A stretch of 9,736 nt of DNA from the NCBI GenBank assembly GCA_030619735.1, contig JAUXAV010000030.1, forward strand, positions 1 through 9,736, read 5' to 3'. This document shows, one piece after another, positions 1 through 6,587 of the stretch. Under the pieces are notes generated by a model. The model made no database searches and had not been told where the DNA came from. It worked only from the letters and a program-made list of their open reading frames with translations. Made by a program: the position numbers and the translations under genes. Within the stretch, counting starts at the first letter, position 1. Each line of letters opens with the position of its first letter. The DNA is from Candidatus Aenigmatarchaeota archaeon (lineage in GTDB: Archaea > Aenigmatarchaeota > Aenigmatarchaeia > QMZP01 > JAUXAV01).

Positions 1-3
1 TTC

Positions 4-15
4 ACCCCCGGGGGT
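4..15. promoter_or_regulatory. Perfect 12-bp GC palindrome upstream of the pilin-operon TATA box
   Basis: ACCCCCGGGGGT is a perfect 12-base palindrome in otherwise AT-rich upstream DNA. It ends just before the putative TATA element of the first gene, where a BRE, activator or repressor site would sit. A role as an operator is inference. Sequence to the left is outside the window, so a larger repeat or the end of an upstream gene cannot be excluded. Confidence 0.3.
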
Positions 16-17
16 TC

Positions 18-27
18 AATATATACC
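18..27 (+). promoter_or_regulatory. Putative archaeal TATA box of the pilin/secretion operon
   Basis: AATATATACC contains a TATATA core centred about 25 nt upstream of the ATG at 48. No Shine-Dalgarno-like sequence precedes that ATG. The spacing fits an archaeal promoter giving a leaderless or nearly leaderless transcript. This rests on position and motif only. Confidence 0.5.
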
Positions 28-47
28 TGTCTGCACAATAATAAACT

Positions 48-458
48 ATGAAGGGCCAAGCACCAGTTTTTGAGCAGGTCATGCTCTTTGCAGTCGGTGT
101 AGCCATATTCATTGTATGCTTTTCAATGTTCAATATATATGAAATCTATTTCACAGACATAACAATAGAGGACCAGCTGAATGGAGTAAAGAATTTTATA
201 ATATCAAACATATTAAGGCTTTCCAAAAATCCTGAAAATTTCTCTATTGTATTAGAGATACCAAGGAGGATACTCAACCAGCCATACGAGGTCACCCTTT
301 CTGATAATGGCATTAATATAACAGCAGCAGTGTCAAGGGCCCATGTAGAATCAGGGATTTACAATCTAACTGAATCATTCGAATTCAGCGGGAGCATATT
401 AAGTTCCCATGGCAAGCATATAATTTATAAAAAGGGGAACAAAATAATAATAGGATAG
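48..458 (+). CDS. Pilin-like protein with class III signal peptide
   Basis: This 136-residue protein has the hallmark of an archaeal type IV pilin-like subunit: a short charged start (M-K-G-Q), then A-P-V-F-E and a hydrophobic helix at about 11-29. Cleavage after Q4 would put Glu9 at +5, the position used by type IV pilins for assembly. If Q4 were +1, as in the classical Q-x-S-x-E motif, Glu9 would be at +6. The remaining ~100 residues are predicted to be mixed beta and polar, ending in short hydrophobic strands (about 124-136), and would lie outside the cell. It is the first gene of the apparent operon, 39 nt before the secretion ATPase, so it is probably the substrate or a minor subunit of that machine. 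No prepilin peptidase is visible. The start is the first ATG after a TATA-like box. The exact class (archaellin, adhesion pilin or pseudopilin) cannot be told. Confidence 0.72.
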   Translation: MKGQAPVFEQVMLFAVGVAIFIVCFSMFNIYEIYFTDITIEDQLNGVKNFIISNILRLSKNPENFSIVLEIPRRILNQPYEVTLSDNGINITAAVSRAHVESGIYNLTESFEFSGSILSSHGKHIIYKKGNKIIIG

Positions 459-497
459 GATACCGACTCATACCAATAAAGGGCAAAATGGGGTAAA

Positions 498-2294
498 ATG
501 CCGAGGCTAAGGATACCAAGAATAAAGAAGGCAGAGCGTAAAGGAAAGATAAGCATAGCTGCTATAATAAAAAAATTAATATCAGGCCACAAAATTCTGG
601 AAAGGGAAAGGAAAGCAAAGGCAGCAGGGGCCGGATTAAGAGCAGGCGGGCCGTATGCCTTCCCTTCTGAAGTCAAACTAAAGGGCGAATTAAAGGGCAA
701 ACTTGCACCAGCAGAACCAGAAAAACCAACAGGAATTGAAATACCAACCGGGAAATGGTCAAAGGGGCTCATACCTGCAGTTAAACCAGAAGAAATCGGA
801 GAGGAACTCAGGGCCATAGACATATATTATCCCCTGATCCCGTATTCGCCAAAAAAGGGGGAAAGGGTTTTTGCATACGCAAGGATAAAATGGGACCCCA
901 AAGAAGGGGCGGTGCTGTATAATGTAATAGAACCCAGGCTTTCTTCCGAGGACAAGGAAATGATTGAAAAAATCAAGAAGATGCTTGAAGAGAGGCTGGA
1001 CATAAGCTTTACAAAGCTGGGCAAGATAAAGGCAAAGGAATTATTGAGAAAGGAAATCGAGGAAACACTATCTATAATGACAGGTATCCCGCAAGATAAA
1101 AAGGAAATCCTTGCCTATTACATAGAAAGGGACACCATGGGCTTGGGCCCAATAGAACCCCTTATAAATGACCTGGAAATAGAGGACATATCATGCGATG
1201 GGGATGGAATCCCCATGTATGTATATCACAGGGACCCCAGGTTTGCCAGCCTAAAGACAAACATAGTAATTGAAACAAAAGACGAGCTTGACGCCTTTGT
1301 AATGAGGCTTGCCCAGAAATGCGGAAAGATGATATCCATTGCTGAGCCCCTTCTGGATGCATCCCTCCCGGATGGTTCAAGGCTCCAGGCAACCCTGGGA
1401 ACAGACATAGCAAGAAGAGGCTCAAATTTCACGATCAGGAAATTCACAGAAAAGCCCCTCACACCAACCCATATGCTCAAATTCAAAACCCTGGACTCCA
1501 CGGAGCTTGCATTCCTCTGGCTTGCAGTGGAGAACGGGAAATCCATGCTGCTTTCCGGAGGGACGGCGACTGGAAAGACCTCCTTGCTAAATGCACTCTC
1601 CCTCTTCATAAAACCGAGCTTCAAGATTGTCTCCATAGAAGACACCCCGGAGCTGAGGCTTCCGCACCCCCACTGGGTCCCCCATGTAGCCAGGACGCCA
1701 ATAAGCATAAAGGGGGAGAGGGGTGAAATCAGCCTTTTTGATTTGCTAAAATCCTCCCTCAGGCAGAGGCCGGACTACCTTGTTGTAGGCGAGGTAAGGG
1801 GGAAGGAGGCCTATGTGCTTTTCCAACAGATAGCCACAGGTCATCCATCAATGGCAACAATCCATGCAGCCTCCATACCGCAGCTTGTTGACAGACTGAT
1901 TACACCACCAATATCCCTTCCGCCAACACTCCTGGAAAACATTGATATAATAGTATTCCTTGTCCTGGCAAGAAGGAAGGGAAAATATATGAGAAGGGCG
2001 AATGAGATACTTGAGGTAAGGGGGGTTGAGAAGGAGAAGCTTCTGACAACAAAAATATTCCAATGGAAGCCCGTTTCAGATGAATTCGAAACGGTTGAGA
2101 AATCAAAGATCCTGGAGGATATCGCAAAGAGGCAGGGCCTGACAGAGGAGACCATAAGGGATGAGTTAATGAGGAGGAAAAGGATACTGGAATGGATGAA
2201 GGAGAGGAAAATTTACAATTATGAAGAGGTTTCAAGGATTATAAGCACATACTACTCCAATCCAGAGAAGGTAATGAACCTGATTGAAACATAA
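498..2294 (+). CDS. Type II/IV secretion system ATPase (archaellum FlaI / TadA / VirB11 family)
   Basis: A 598-residue hexameric-type motor ATPase that would power assembly or export of pilin-like subunits from the cytoplasmic face of the membrane. The P-loop is G-G-T-A-T-G-K-T-S (354-362), the Asp box is S-I-E-D-T-P-E-L-R-L (379-388), the Walker B region is D-Y-L-V-V-G-E-V-R-G (426-435), and the His box is G-H-P...T-I-H-A (448-457). The conserved L-P-D-G-S-R-L (290-296) and F-T-I-R-K-F (311-316) segments lie before the P-loop. The N-terminal domain covers about 103-200. Residues 1-100 are a basic, Lys/Ala/Gly/Pro-rich extension that looks flexible. The last ~70 residues form a charged helical tail (G-L-T-E-E-T-I-R-D-E-L) of the kind seen in archaeal members. 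The ATG at 498 follows GGGGT at 490-494. All catalytic motifs are intact. The family call is secure; whether the machine is a pilus, archaellum-like or secretion system is not. Confidence 0.95.
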   Translation: MPRLRIPRIKKAERKGKISIAAIIKKLISGHKILERERKAKAAGAGLRAGGPYAFPSEVKLKGELKGKLAPAEPEKPTGIEIPTGKWSKGLIPAVKPEEIGEELRAIDIYYPLIPYSPKKGERVFAYARIKWDPKEGAVLYNVIEPRLSSEDKEMIEKIKKMLEERLDISFTKLGKIKAKELLRKEIEETLSIMTGIPQDKKEILAYYIERDTMGLGPIEPLINDLEIEDISCDGDGIPMYVYHRDPRFASLKTNIVIETKDELDAFVMRLAQKCGKMISIAEPLLDASLPDGSRLQATLGTDIARRGSNFTIRKFTEKPLTPTHMLKFKTLDSTELAFLWLAVENGKSMLLSGGTATGKTSLLNALSLFIKPSFKIVSIEDTPELRLPHPHWVPHVARTPISIKGERGEISLFDLLKSSLRQRPDYLVVGEVRGKEAYVLFQQIATGHPSMATIHAASIPQLVDRLITPPISLPPTLLENIDIIVFLVLARRKGKYMRRANEILEVRGVEKEKLLTTKIFQWKPVSDEFETVEKSKILEDIAKRQGLTEETIRDELMRRKRILEWMKERKIYNYEEVSRIISTYYSNPEKVMNLIET

Positions 2295-2311
2295 AGGATT
2301 AACGGATTTAC

Positions 2312-3160
2312 ATGATAAGAAAAATAGCATTCAAATTATTCGGTAAGCTGCTGCTCCCCTATCTCAGTTATTTTGATTCCCTCGGGATACAAATAAGGTC
2401 CACAAGGATGAAGATATCAGTGCATGAATATGTATGCATAGTCTTTTTTGCATCAATCCTGGCGTTCATAATTTCCCTTATAACAGGATCAATACTGATA
2501 CCCCTTCTAGCAGAAAATGCCCCCTATTCCTATACCCTGGCTATAATATTATCCTTTGCCGCCACTGCTGCGGTATTCATGCTGACTTATTATTACCCAA
2601 ACATGAAGGCAAATTCAATGAAATCCAGGATAGACCGCGCACTCCCGTTCTCAACGGCCCATATGACTGCTGTGGCATCATCAGGCATTAACCCGGCAGA
2701 GATATTCAAGATACTCTCCATGAAGGAGGGGGAGATAGCAAAGGAGGCAAAAATCATATATAGTGACGTGAAGATGTTCGGAATGGGGATATCCGCTGCC
2801 CTGACAAAGGCAGCAAACCGGACTCCCTCCACGCAGTTTGCAGAGCTTTTATGGGGAATGATATCCGTTATTACTACAGGGGGCGACCTGGAAAATTACC
2901 TTGCTGAGAAAACCAGGGGATATATGATAAATTACAGAAGAATCCTTGAGGATTATTCAAAACAGATATACCTTTATACAGAAATATACATAACCCTTAT
3001 AATAGTGGGAACCCTGTTCTTCATAGTTCTGTCATCCATAATGTCGCCCCTCACAGGCGGGGGTGCACTGTTTATACAGACATTCCTGGTCTTCGTCTTC
3101 ACGCCCCTGATTTCAATAGGGTTCATAATACTGTTAAAGACCCTTTCCCCGACAGGATAG
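2312..3160 (+). CDS. T2SSF-domain membrane platform protein, FlaJ/TadB-C-like, first of a pair
   Basis: A 282-residue inner-membrane platform protein that should dock the ATPase encoded 17 nt upstream. An N-terminal amphipathic stretch (1-20) is followed by membrane helices at about 41-67 and 74-95, a cytoplasmic T2SSF domain at about 96-221, and two more helices at about 222-246 and 254-276. Typical features are Y-Y-P (94-96), R-A-L-P (109-112), the S-S-G turn (123-125) and T-G-G-D-L (189-193). A complete FlaJ usually carries two such domains in about 550 residues; this protein has one, and the next gene supplies the second. Ile codons are overwhelmingly ATA (31 of 38). The ribosome site is weak. 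The assignment rests on motif layout plus context. Confidence 0.85.
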   Translation: MIRKIAFKLFGKLLLPYLSYFDSLGIQIRSTRMKISVHEYVCIVFFASILAFIISLITGSILIPLLAENAPYSYTLAIILSFAATAAVFMLTYYYPNMKANSMKSRIDRALPFSTAHMTAVASSGINPAEIFKILSMKEGEIAKEAKIIYSDVKMFGMGISAALTKAANRTPSTQFAELLWGMISVITTGGDLENYLAEKTRGYMINYRRILEDYSKQIYLYTEIYITLIIVGTLFFIVLSSIMSPLTGGGALFIQTFLVFVFTPLISIGFIILLKTLSPTG

Positions 3161-3167
3161 GATAGAT

Positions 3168-4088
3168 ATGAAATTCAAATACAAGGTACTTTCGGTTTCA
3201 ATAATAGTGGCAGTGATACTGGTATTATCGGCAGCCCTATTAATAGCTGACCCTGGCACGGTTGGTAATGTCTTTGTAATATCCCTTTTCATAATAATAA
3301 TCCCCTATTTTATATGCGAATATACGGGCTACATGTGGCTCAAATTAGTTGAGAAACAGTTTCCGAATTTCATAAGGGATTTGGCGGATTCAAAGCGTTC
3401 CGGCATGTCTTTACCAGAGGCTGTACACATATGCTCAAGAACAAACTATGGCAAGCTCACAGATGAGATAAAAAGCATGTCCAATAGATTAACCTGGGGA
3501 ACCCCCTTCATCAGGGTCATGGAAATATTTAACAAAAAAGTGGAAAAATCAAAGATAATAACAGAGGCCCTTGATATAATTAAGGAATCATACAGGTCCG
3601 GGGGCAACATAACGGCAACATTAGACTCCGTGGCAAAGGATATAAGAACACTCCAGGACGCCGAGGAGGAGAGGAAAAGCCTTGTGAAGCAGCATGTAAT
3701 GATAATGTATGCCATATTCTTCATATTCCTTGCAGTCTCCCTTATGATAATATATGTAATGGTTCCCATGATGATGGGGGTTCCAGAGGGAGAAATGGAA
3801 GCACTGGCATTCAGATTTGTAAATCCCTGCCCTGTCGAAATCCCTATGTTCCCCTGCAACCTTTTCTATAGCTTATGCATGGTATTCAGTGTTTCCCCCG
3901 GAATAGCATGCTATTACATATCCCTTTTCTTCTTCATACTCATAATACAGGGCATATTCTCAGGCCTTATAGCAGGACAGCTTGGTGAGAACTCTATTGT
4001 TGCAGGCGGAAAGCACTCCATCATAATGGTATCTGCCGCAATCTCCATATTCATGTTCCTGGCAAAGATGGGCTTTCTCCCCACCTAA
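3168..4088 (+). CDS. T2SSF-domain membrane platform protein, FlaJ/TadC-like, second of a pair
   Basis: A 306-residue partner of the preceding platform protein, starting 7 nt after its stop and therefore almost certainly co-translated. Helices lie at about 8-27 and 34-53, a cytoplasmic T2SSF domain at about 54-177 (Q-F-P at 64-66, S-G-M-S at 78-81, S-G-G-N-I at 144-148), then helices at about 178-199, 246-268 and 283-303. The segment S-G-L-I-A-G-Q-L-G-E...V-A-G-G-K-H-S (265-284) is typical of the C-terminus of archaeal FlaJ/TadC proteins. The loop after the third helix (about 200-240) should face outside and holds Cys221 and Cys230, a possible disulfide. Together the two proteins likely form the heteromeric base through which the pilin-like subunit is extruded. 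Confidence 0.85.
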   Translation: MKFKYKVLSVSIIVAVILVLSAALLIADPGTVGNVFVISLFIIIIPYFICEYTGYMWLKLVEKQFPNFIRDLADSKRSGMSLPEAVHICSRTNYGKLTDEIKSMSNRLTWGTPFIRVMEIFNKKVEKSKIITEALDIIKESYRSGGNITATLDSVAKDIRTLQDAEEERKSLVKQHVMIMYAIFFIFLAVSLMIIYVMVPMMMGVPEGEMEALAFRFVNPCPVEIPMFPCNLFYSLCMVFSVSPGIACYYISLFFFILIIQGIFSGLIAGQLGENSIVAGGKHSIIMVSAAISIFMFLAKMGFLPT

Positions 4089-4103
4089 ACCGCTTCTGTA
4101 AAA

Positions 4104-4112
4104 CTAAATAAA
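4104..4112 (+). promoter_or_regulatory. Putative TATA box for the DUF63 gene
   Basis: CTAAATAAA is centred about 25 nt before the ATG at 4133 in a 44-nt AT-rich gap, with no Shine-Dalgarno-like sequence before the start. This fits a leaderless transcript separate from the filament operon. The gap is uniformly A-rich, so the exact box is uncertain. Confidence 0.38.
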
Positions 4113-4132
4113 TACCCAAGATAAATAAAATA

Positions 4133-5080
4133 ATGCCCTGGAATGACCTTTTTGTAAAGCCCATACTCAATAACGGGGGCTTCAACCCCCTGAACACCCT
4201 TGTACTGGGCCTGATACTCGTTGCAAGCATCTTCCTTGTATATAAGCTCATAAAGAGGCTTAATGTCCCCATAGACAGCAGGTTCTTCATAGCTGTCGCC
4301 CCCTTTATCTTCTGGGCGGCCTCCACCCGTGTCCTTCGCGACTTATTCTATGCCCAGGCAGTCCAGAACCTGGGCCAGTACCCGGGCTTTTTAACAGACC
4401 TGGGAACCAACATATCCGCCATATCCTCCATAGCCTACTCCCATATAGTCTCCATCCTCCCAATCCCTCCCCTTGCCTCTGCCCAGTCCTTTCTGATATC
4501 CTGGTTCATTACCCCATCCTCAGGCAGCTATGTGATAACCTTCCTCCTTGCCCTGGGGGTATTCCTGCTCTCCCTCCTGATTCAGAAAAAGACAAGAATC
4601 CCCTACTGGAAGCCCATGCTCATAATAGGCCTGGTATTCTGCATCTGGAACCTCCTGCTCATGCCAGTCCTGACCCTCCAGCCCCTTGCCCTTGTTCTGG
4701 GAATAACCCTTGCCTGGACCCTGGGCTTTTTCCTCCTGACATTCCTGGGCAAGAAATACAGCATAAAGCCCCTCAGGACGGTATTTACAAGGGTAAACTC
4801 CGCCATCCTCTCCTTCCATATGCTTGACGCCTCAGCTACATTCGTTTCCCTTAGCTTTTTCGGCTATTCAGAGCAGCATGTCCTCCCCAACCTCCTTATA
4901 CCCTTTCTGGGACCCGCTTCCATGTTCCTGCTCAAGCTCCTGGTCCTAATCCCGGTCCTCTACATAATAGACAGGGAAACAGAGCCAGGAAACTTCAGGA
5001 ACTTCCTGAAAACCTGCATAATAATCCTGGGTCTGGCTCCTGGTTTAAGGGACCTGCTAAGGCTCCTCCTTCTGGTATAA
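4133..5080 (+). CDS. DUF63 family multi-spanning membrane protein
   Basis: A 315-residue, very hydrophobic protein with about seven or eight membrane helices. It carries the marks of the archaeal DUF63 family, whose function is unknown to me: G-G-F-N-P-L-N-T-L near the start (15-23), S-T-R-V-L-R-D (64-70), H-M-L-D-A-S-A-T-F (229-237), G-Y-S-E-Q-H-V-L-P (244-252) and a C-terminal G-L-A-P-G-L-R-D-L-L-R (300-310). The conserved polar residues embedded in helices (Arg66, Asp70, His229, Asp232, Glu247, His249, Arg306, Asp307) hint at a catalytic or transport role, but this is inference. Length fits the family. It lies 44 nt after the platform gene on the same strand with its own TATA-like element, so a link to the filament system is possible but unproven. 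The ATG at 4133 starts just before the first conserved motif. Confidence 0.85.
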   Translation: MPWNDLFVKPILNNGGFNPLNTLVLGLILVASIFLVYKLIKRLNVPIDSRFFIAVAPFIFWAASTRVLRDLFYAQAVQNLGQYPGFLTDLGTNISAISSIAYSHIVSILPIPPLASAQSFLISWFITPSSGSYVITFLLALGVFLLSLLIQKKTRIPYWKPMLIIGLVFCIWNLLLMPVLTLQPLALVLGITLAWTLGFFLLTFLGKKYSIKPLRTVFTRVNSAILSFHMLDASATFVSLSFFGYSEQHVLPNLLIPFLGPASMFLLKLLVLIPVLYIIDRETEPGNFRNFLKTCIIILGLAPGLRDLLRLLLLV

Positions 5081-5092
5081 ACCAATCCTGAT

Positions 5093-5141
5093 AAGCTTTA
5101 CCATTAAAGGGTAACAAACTACGATAGGTTTAAAAAGCTTT
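5093..5141 (+). promoter_or_regulatory. Pair of AAGCTTT repeats flanking the cassette promoter
   Basis: AAGCTTT occurs at 5093-5099 and again at 5135-5141, exactly 42 bp apart, about four helical turns. The second copy lies inside the 8-bp palindrome AAAGCTTT and overlaps the TATA box. Between them TTACC (5098-5102) and GGTAA (5110-5114) form a small inverted repeat. These could be operator half-sites on one DNA face. The motifs are short and may be chance. Confidence 0.22.
5129..5137 (+). promoter_or_regulatory. TATA box of the three-gene cassette
   Basis: TTTAAAAAG is preceded by the purine-rich ACGATAGG, a plausible BRE. Transcription would begin near 5158, giving a leader of about 20 nt that includes the Shine-Dalgarno site at 5169-5174. 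This is the most convincing promoter in the window and separates the cassette from the DUF63 gene. Confidence 0.6.
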
Positions 5142-5168
5142 CGGTCCATAATATAACAATTCCAAAAC

Positions 5169-5174
5169 AGGAGG
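5169..5174 (+). promoter_or_regulatory. Strong Shine-Dalgarno site (AGGAGG)
   Basis: AGGAGG ends 5 nt before the ATG at 5180 and fixes that start. It matches the anti-Shine-Dalgarno better than any site in the upstream genes, whose starts have weak or no such motif. Confidence 0.75.
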
Positions 5175-5179
5175 AAAAT

Positions 5180-5965
5180 ATGACAAACGGAAATAATGTA
5201 GATTACAAAGGCATGATAAGTGACCTTCGCAAAGCAGCAAGTGCATACCGTAATGGCGGCATAGGATTGAATGAGCTTAAATCAAGTCTTGAGGGACTTG
5301 AAGCTGAAAAAGGAAACATCACACCTATGTTAAAGGGCAGTTATACAGCTGCTGTTAGTGATACAAAGAATGCAATCTTATGTGCTGAAAGAGGAATGAA
5401 TGAAGCAGGAAGCGGAAGGAAGCGTGGAAAGAAAACCCTTACACTGGCAACTGTTGGTGTACTAGCTCTTGGAGCAGCTGCCTACCATTATGTCAATAAA
5501 ATTGTTAAATATTTTAGCTCAACCCCCGCACCAATAGCAAGAATATATGAAGGCGCCTTGCCAAACCTTGAACCCACACCTACACGTATCCGCTTCAAAC
5601 TGAAAAACAACAGGACCAGCTTTGATGCTGGAGGCACAGCCCCAGCCGGTGAGTTCAATGCTAAAGCCAGTAGAATATGGGCAAACACAAGCATCCATTT
5701 CGACAGCGATGGCAACCTTTCCCTGAAGGTAACAGACAGCAACGACCCAAATAAACTCACTCTTGCCCTCTATGACAACGCAAACGGCGCTAAACTGGTA
5801 TTTGACGGCACAGATGCAGGGCAATACACATCAACAATAATCAACGATTCAAACGAGCCAGCACCCGGACCAAGAGAACCAGCAGATGTAAATGAACCAG
5901 AAACAACCACAATAAGATATCTGGACTTGCCAGACACAGATTCAGAACCAAACCAACCCAGATAA
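5180..5965 (+). CDS. Single-span membrane protein with cytoplasmic helical domain and beta-rich exterior, unknown function
   Basis: I do not recognise this 261-residue protein. Residues 1-78 look all-helical and soluble. A basic patch R-K-R-G-K-K (80-85) precedes one membrane helix at about 86-107, so by the positive-inside rule the N-terminus is cytoplasmic and the rest is outside. The exterior part begins with I-Y-E-G-A-L-P (122-128), continues as short predicted strands to about 220, and ends in a disordered Pro/Glu/Asp tail (226-261). The helical domain resembles the N-terminus of the next protein, and the helix plus Y-x-G-x-[IL]-P region resembles the start of the third protein. It is first in the cassette, with a strong promoter and ribosome site. 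Arg is often CGT or CGC and Ile is mixed, unlike the AGG/ATA habit of the upstream operon. A signalling or surface-scaffold role is conceivable but unsupported by known motifs. Confidence 0.75.
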   Translation: MTNGNNVDYKGMISDLRKAASAYRNGGIGLNELKSSLEGLEAEKGNITPMLKGSYTAAVSDTKNAILCAERGMNEAGSGRKRGKKTLTLATVGVLALGAAAYHYVNKIVKYFSSTPAPIARIYEGALPNLEPTPTRIRFKLKNNRTSFDAGGTAPAGEFNAKASRIWANTSIHFDSDGNLSLKVTDSNDPNKLTLALYDNANGAKLVFDGTDAGQYTSTIINDSNEPAPGPREPADVNEPETTTIRYLDLPDTDSEPNQPR

Positions 5966-6000
5966 TCCCAGAAACTCTATGACTGGTTGTTTTATAATTA

Positions 6001-6009
6001 GGTGAGAGG
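6001..6009 (+). promoter_or_regulatory. Ribosome binding site GGTGA(GAGG)
   Basis: GGTGAGAGG runs directly up to the ATG at 6010. GGTGA (6001-6005) is the classical archaeal Shine-Dalgarno sequence and leaves a 4-nt spacer. It supports this start for a gene with no other recognisable feature. Confidence 0.65.
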
Positions 6010-6576
6010 ATGGCAAAAAGAAGAAATGGAGGCTCAGAGAGGCGCGAATCCATGAGGAAGCTTGTGGAGAGATATATAGATGGAAATGCCACTACAGATG
6101 AGGTTACAACCAGGATTGATGGCTATGCTGGATATCTTGGTAAAATCAAGCCAGACGAAATTGATTCAGAAACACTAAGGAGCATTGCAACCACTGTAAA
6201 AATAGCAAAATATGCTCTTAGACTGATAAAAGAAAGCGGAAAATATGGCTCATTGGACACCGATGAACAACTGGAATTCGATTTACTTGCAGAAGCGTTA
6301 GGGGAAAATTATAAAGCGCTTGCAGATTCAGAAGGATACAAATCGGCGCGAGAAAGAATTTCCAGTGCAATTGATGATTTTATCAGCAATGCATCCCCAC
6401 AACCCTCCGAACCAGTGGTGCTAGAAGAACCCTCAGAAGTAGTAGCGGAGCCAAAAAAAACAGATACTCAATCCCAAACACCAAAATCTCAGGTGAAGAA
6501 ACCCAGGGATGTTAAACCTGCTAAGAAACCCGGCTTGGGAGGAAAAATTCAAACCCATTTAGATAGGGATATTTAA
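6010..6576 (+). CDS. Soluble helical protein with disordered Pro/Lys tail, unknown function
   Basis: This 188-residue protein is unrecognised. It has no signal peptide or membrane helix, so it is probably cytoplasmic. Residues 1-18 are Arg-rich; about 14-128 are predicted helical with regular charged and hydrophobic spacing; from 129 on it is disordered, first Pro/Glu-rich (S-E-P-V-V-L-E-E-P-S-E) and then Lys/Pro-rich (K-K-P-R-D-V-K-P-A-K-K-P). The segment R-K-L-V-E-R-Y-I-D-G...D-E-V (16-32) resembles R-K-A-A-S-A-Y-R-N-G...N-E-L (17-33) of the preceding protein, and both continue to an I-x-P. It sits 44 nt after that gene and 11 nt before the next, so the three are likely co-expressed. Only 3 of its 12 Ile codons are ATA, against 31 of 38 in the first platform gene, which may point to a different origin. 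It could be a cytoplasmic partner or adaptor for the two membrane proteins. Confidence 0.68.
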   Translation: MAKRRNGGSERRESMRKLVERYIDGNATTDEVTTRIDGYAGYLGKIKPDEIDSETLRSIATTVKIAKYALRLIKESGKYGSLDTDEQLEFDLLAEALGENYKALADSEGYKSARERISSAIDDFISNASPQPSEPVVLEEPSEVVAEPKKTDTQSQTPKSQVKKPRDVKPAKKPGLGGKIQTHLDRDI

Positions 6577-6577
6577 A

Positions 6578-6583
6578 GAGGTG
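6578..6583 (+). promoter_or_regulatory. Ribosome binding site GAGGTG
   Basis: GAGGTG begins 2 nt after the preceding stop codon and ends 4 nt before the ATG at 6588. It decides the start of the third cassette gene and shows tight translational spacing within the operon. Confidence 0.7.
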
Positions 6584-6587
6584 CAAT

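Noticed and set aside
14..140. 12-mer gttcaatatata present at 14-25 and again at 128-139
   Set aside because: The second copy is inside the coding region of the pilin-like helix, and the word is AT-rich, so chance is the simplest explanation.
425..823. 132-codon open frame on the - strand overlapping the pilin-like gene and ATPase start
   Set aside because: It lies antisense to the ATPase, whose frame is proven by its motifs. Its Ser/Pro/Leu-rich composition is what antisense reading of this codon bias gives.
1226..1708. 160-codon open frame on the - strand inside the ATPase
   Set aside because: It covers the antisense of the P-loop region of a well-conserved gene, with no ribosome site or recognisable protein features.
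3446..3859. 137-codon open frame on the - strand inside the second platform gene
   Set aside because: It is the antisense shadow of a protein with clear T2SSF features.
5985..5994. T-rich run after the first cassette gene as a terminator
   Set aside because: The T-run is short and interrupted and is followed within 20 nt by a ribosome site and gene on the same strand, so co-transcription is more likely.
5990..5997. TTTTATAA as a promoter for the second cassette gene
   Set aside because: It is only about 12 nt before the ATG, so transcription would start inside the gene. The GGTGA site right at the start implies translation from a longer upstream transcript.
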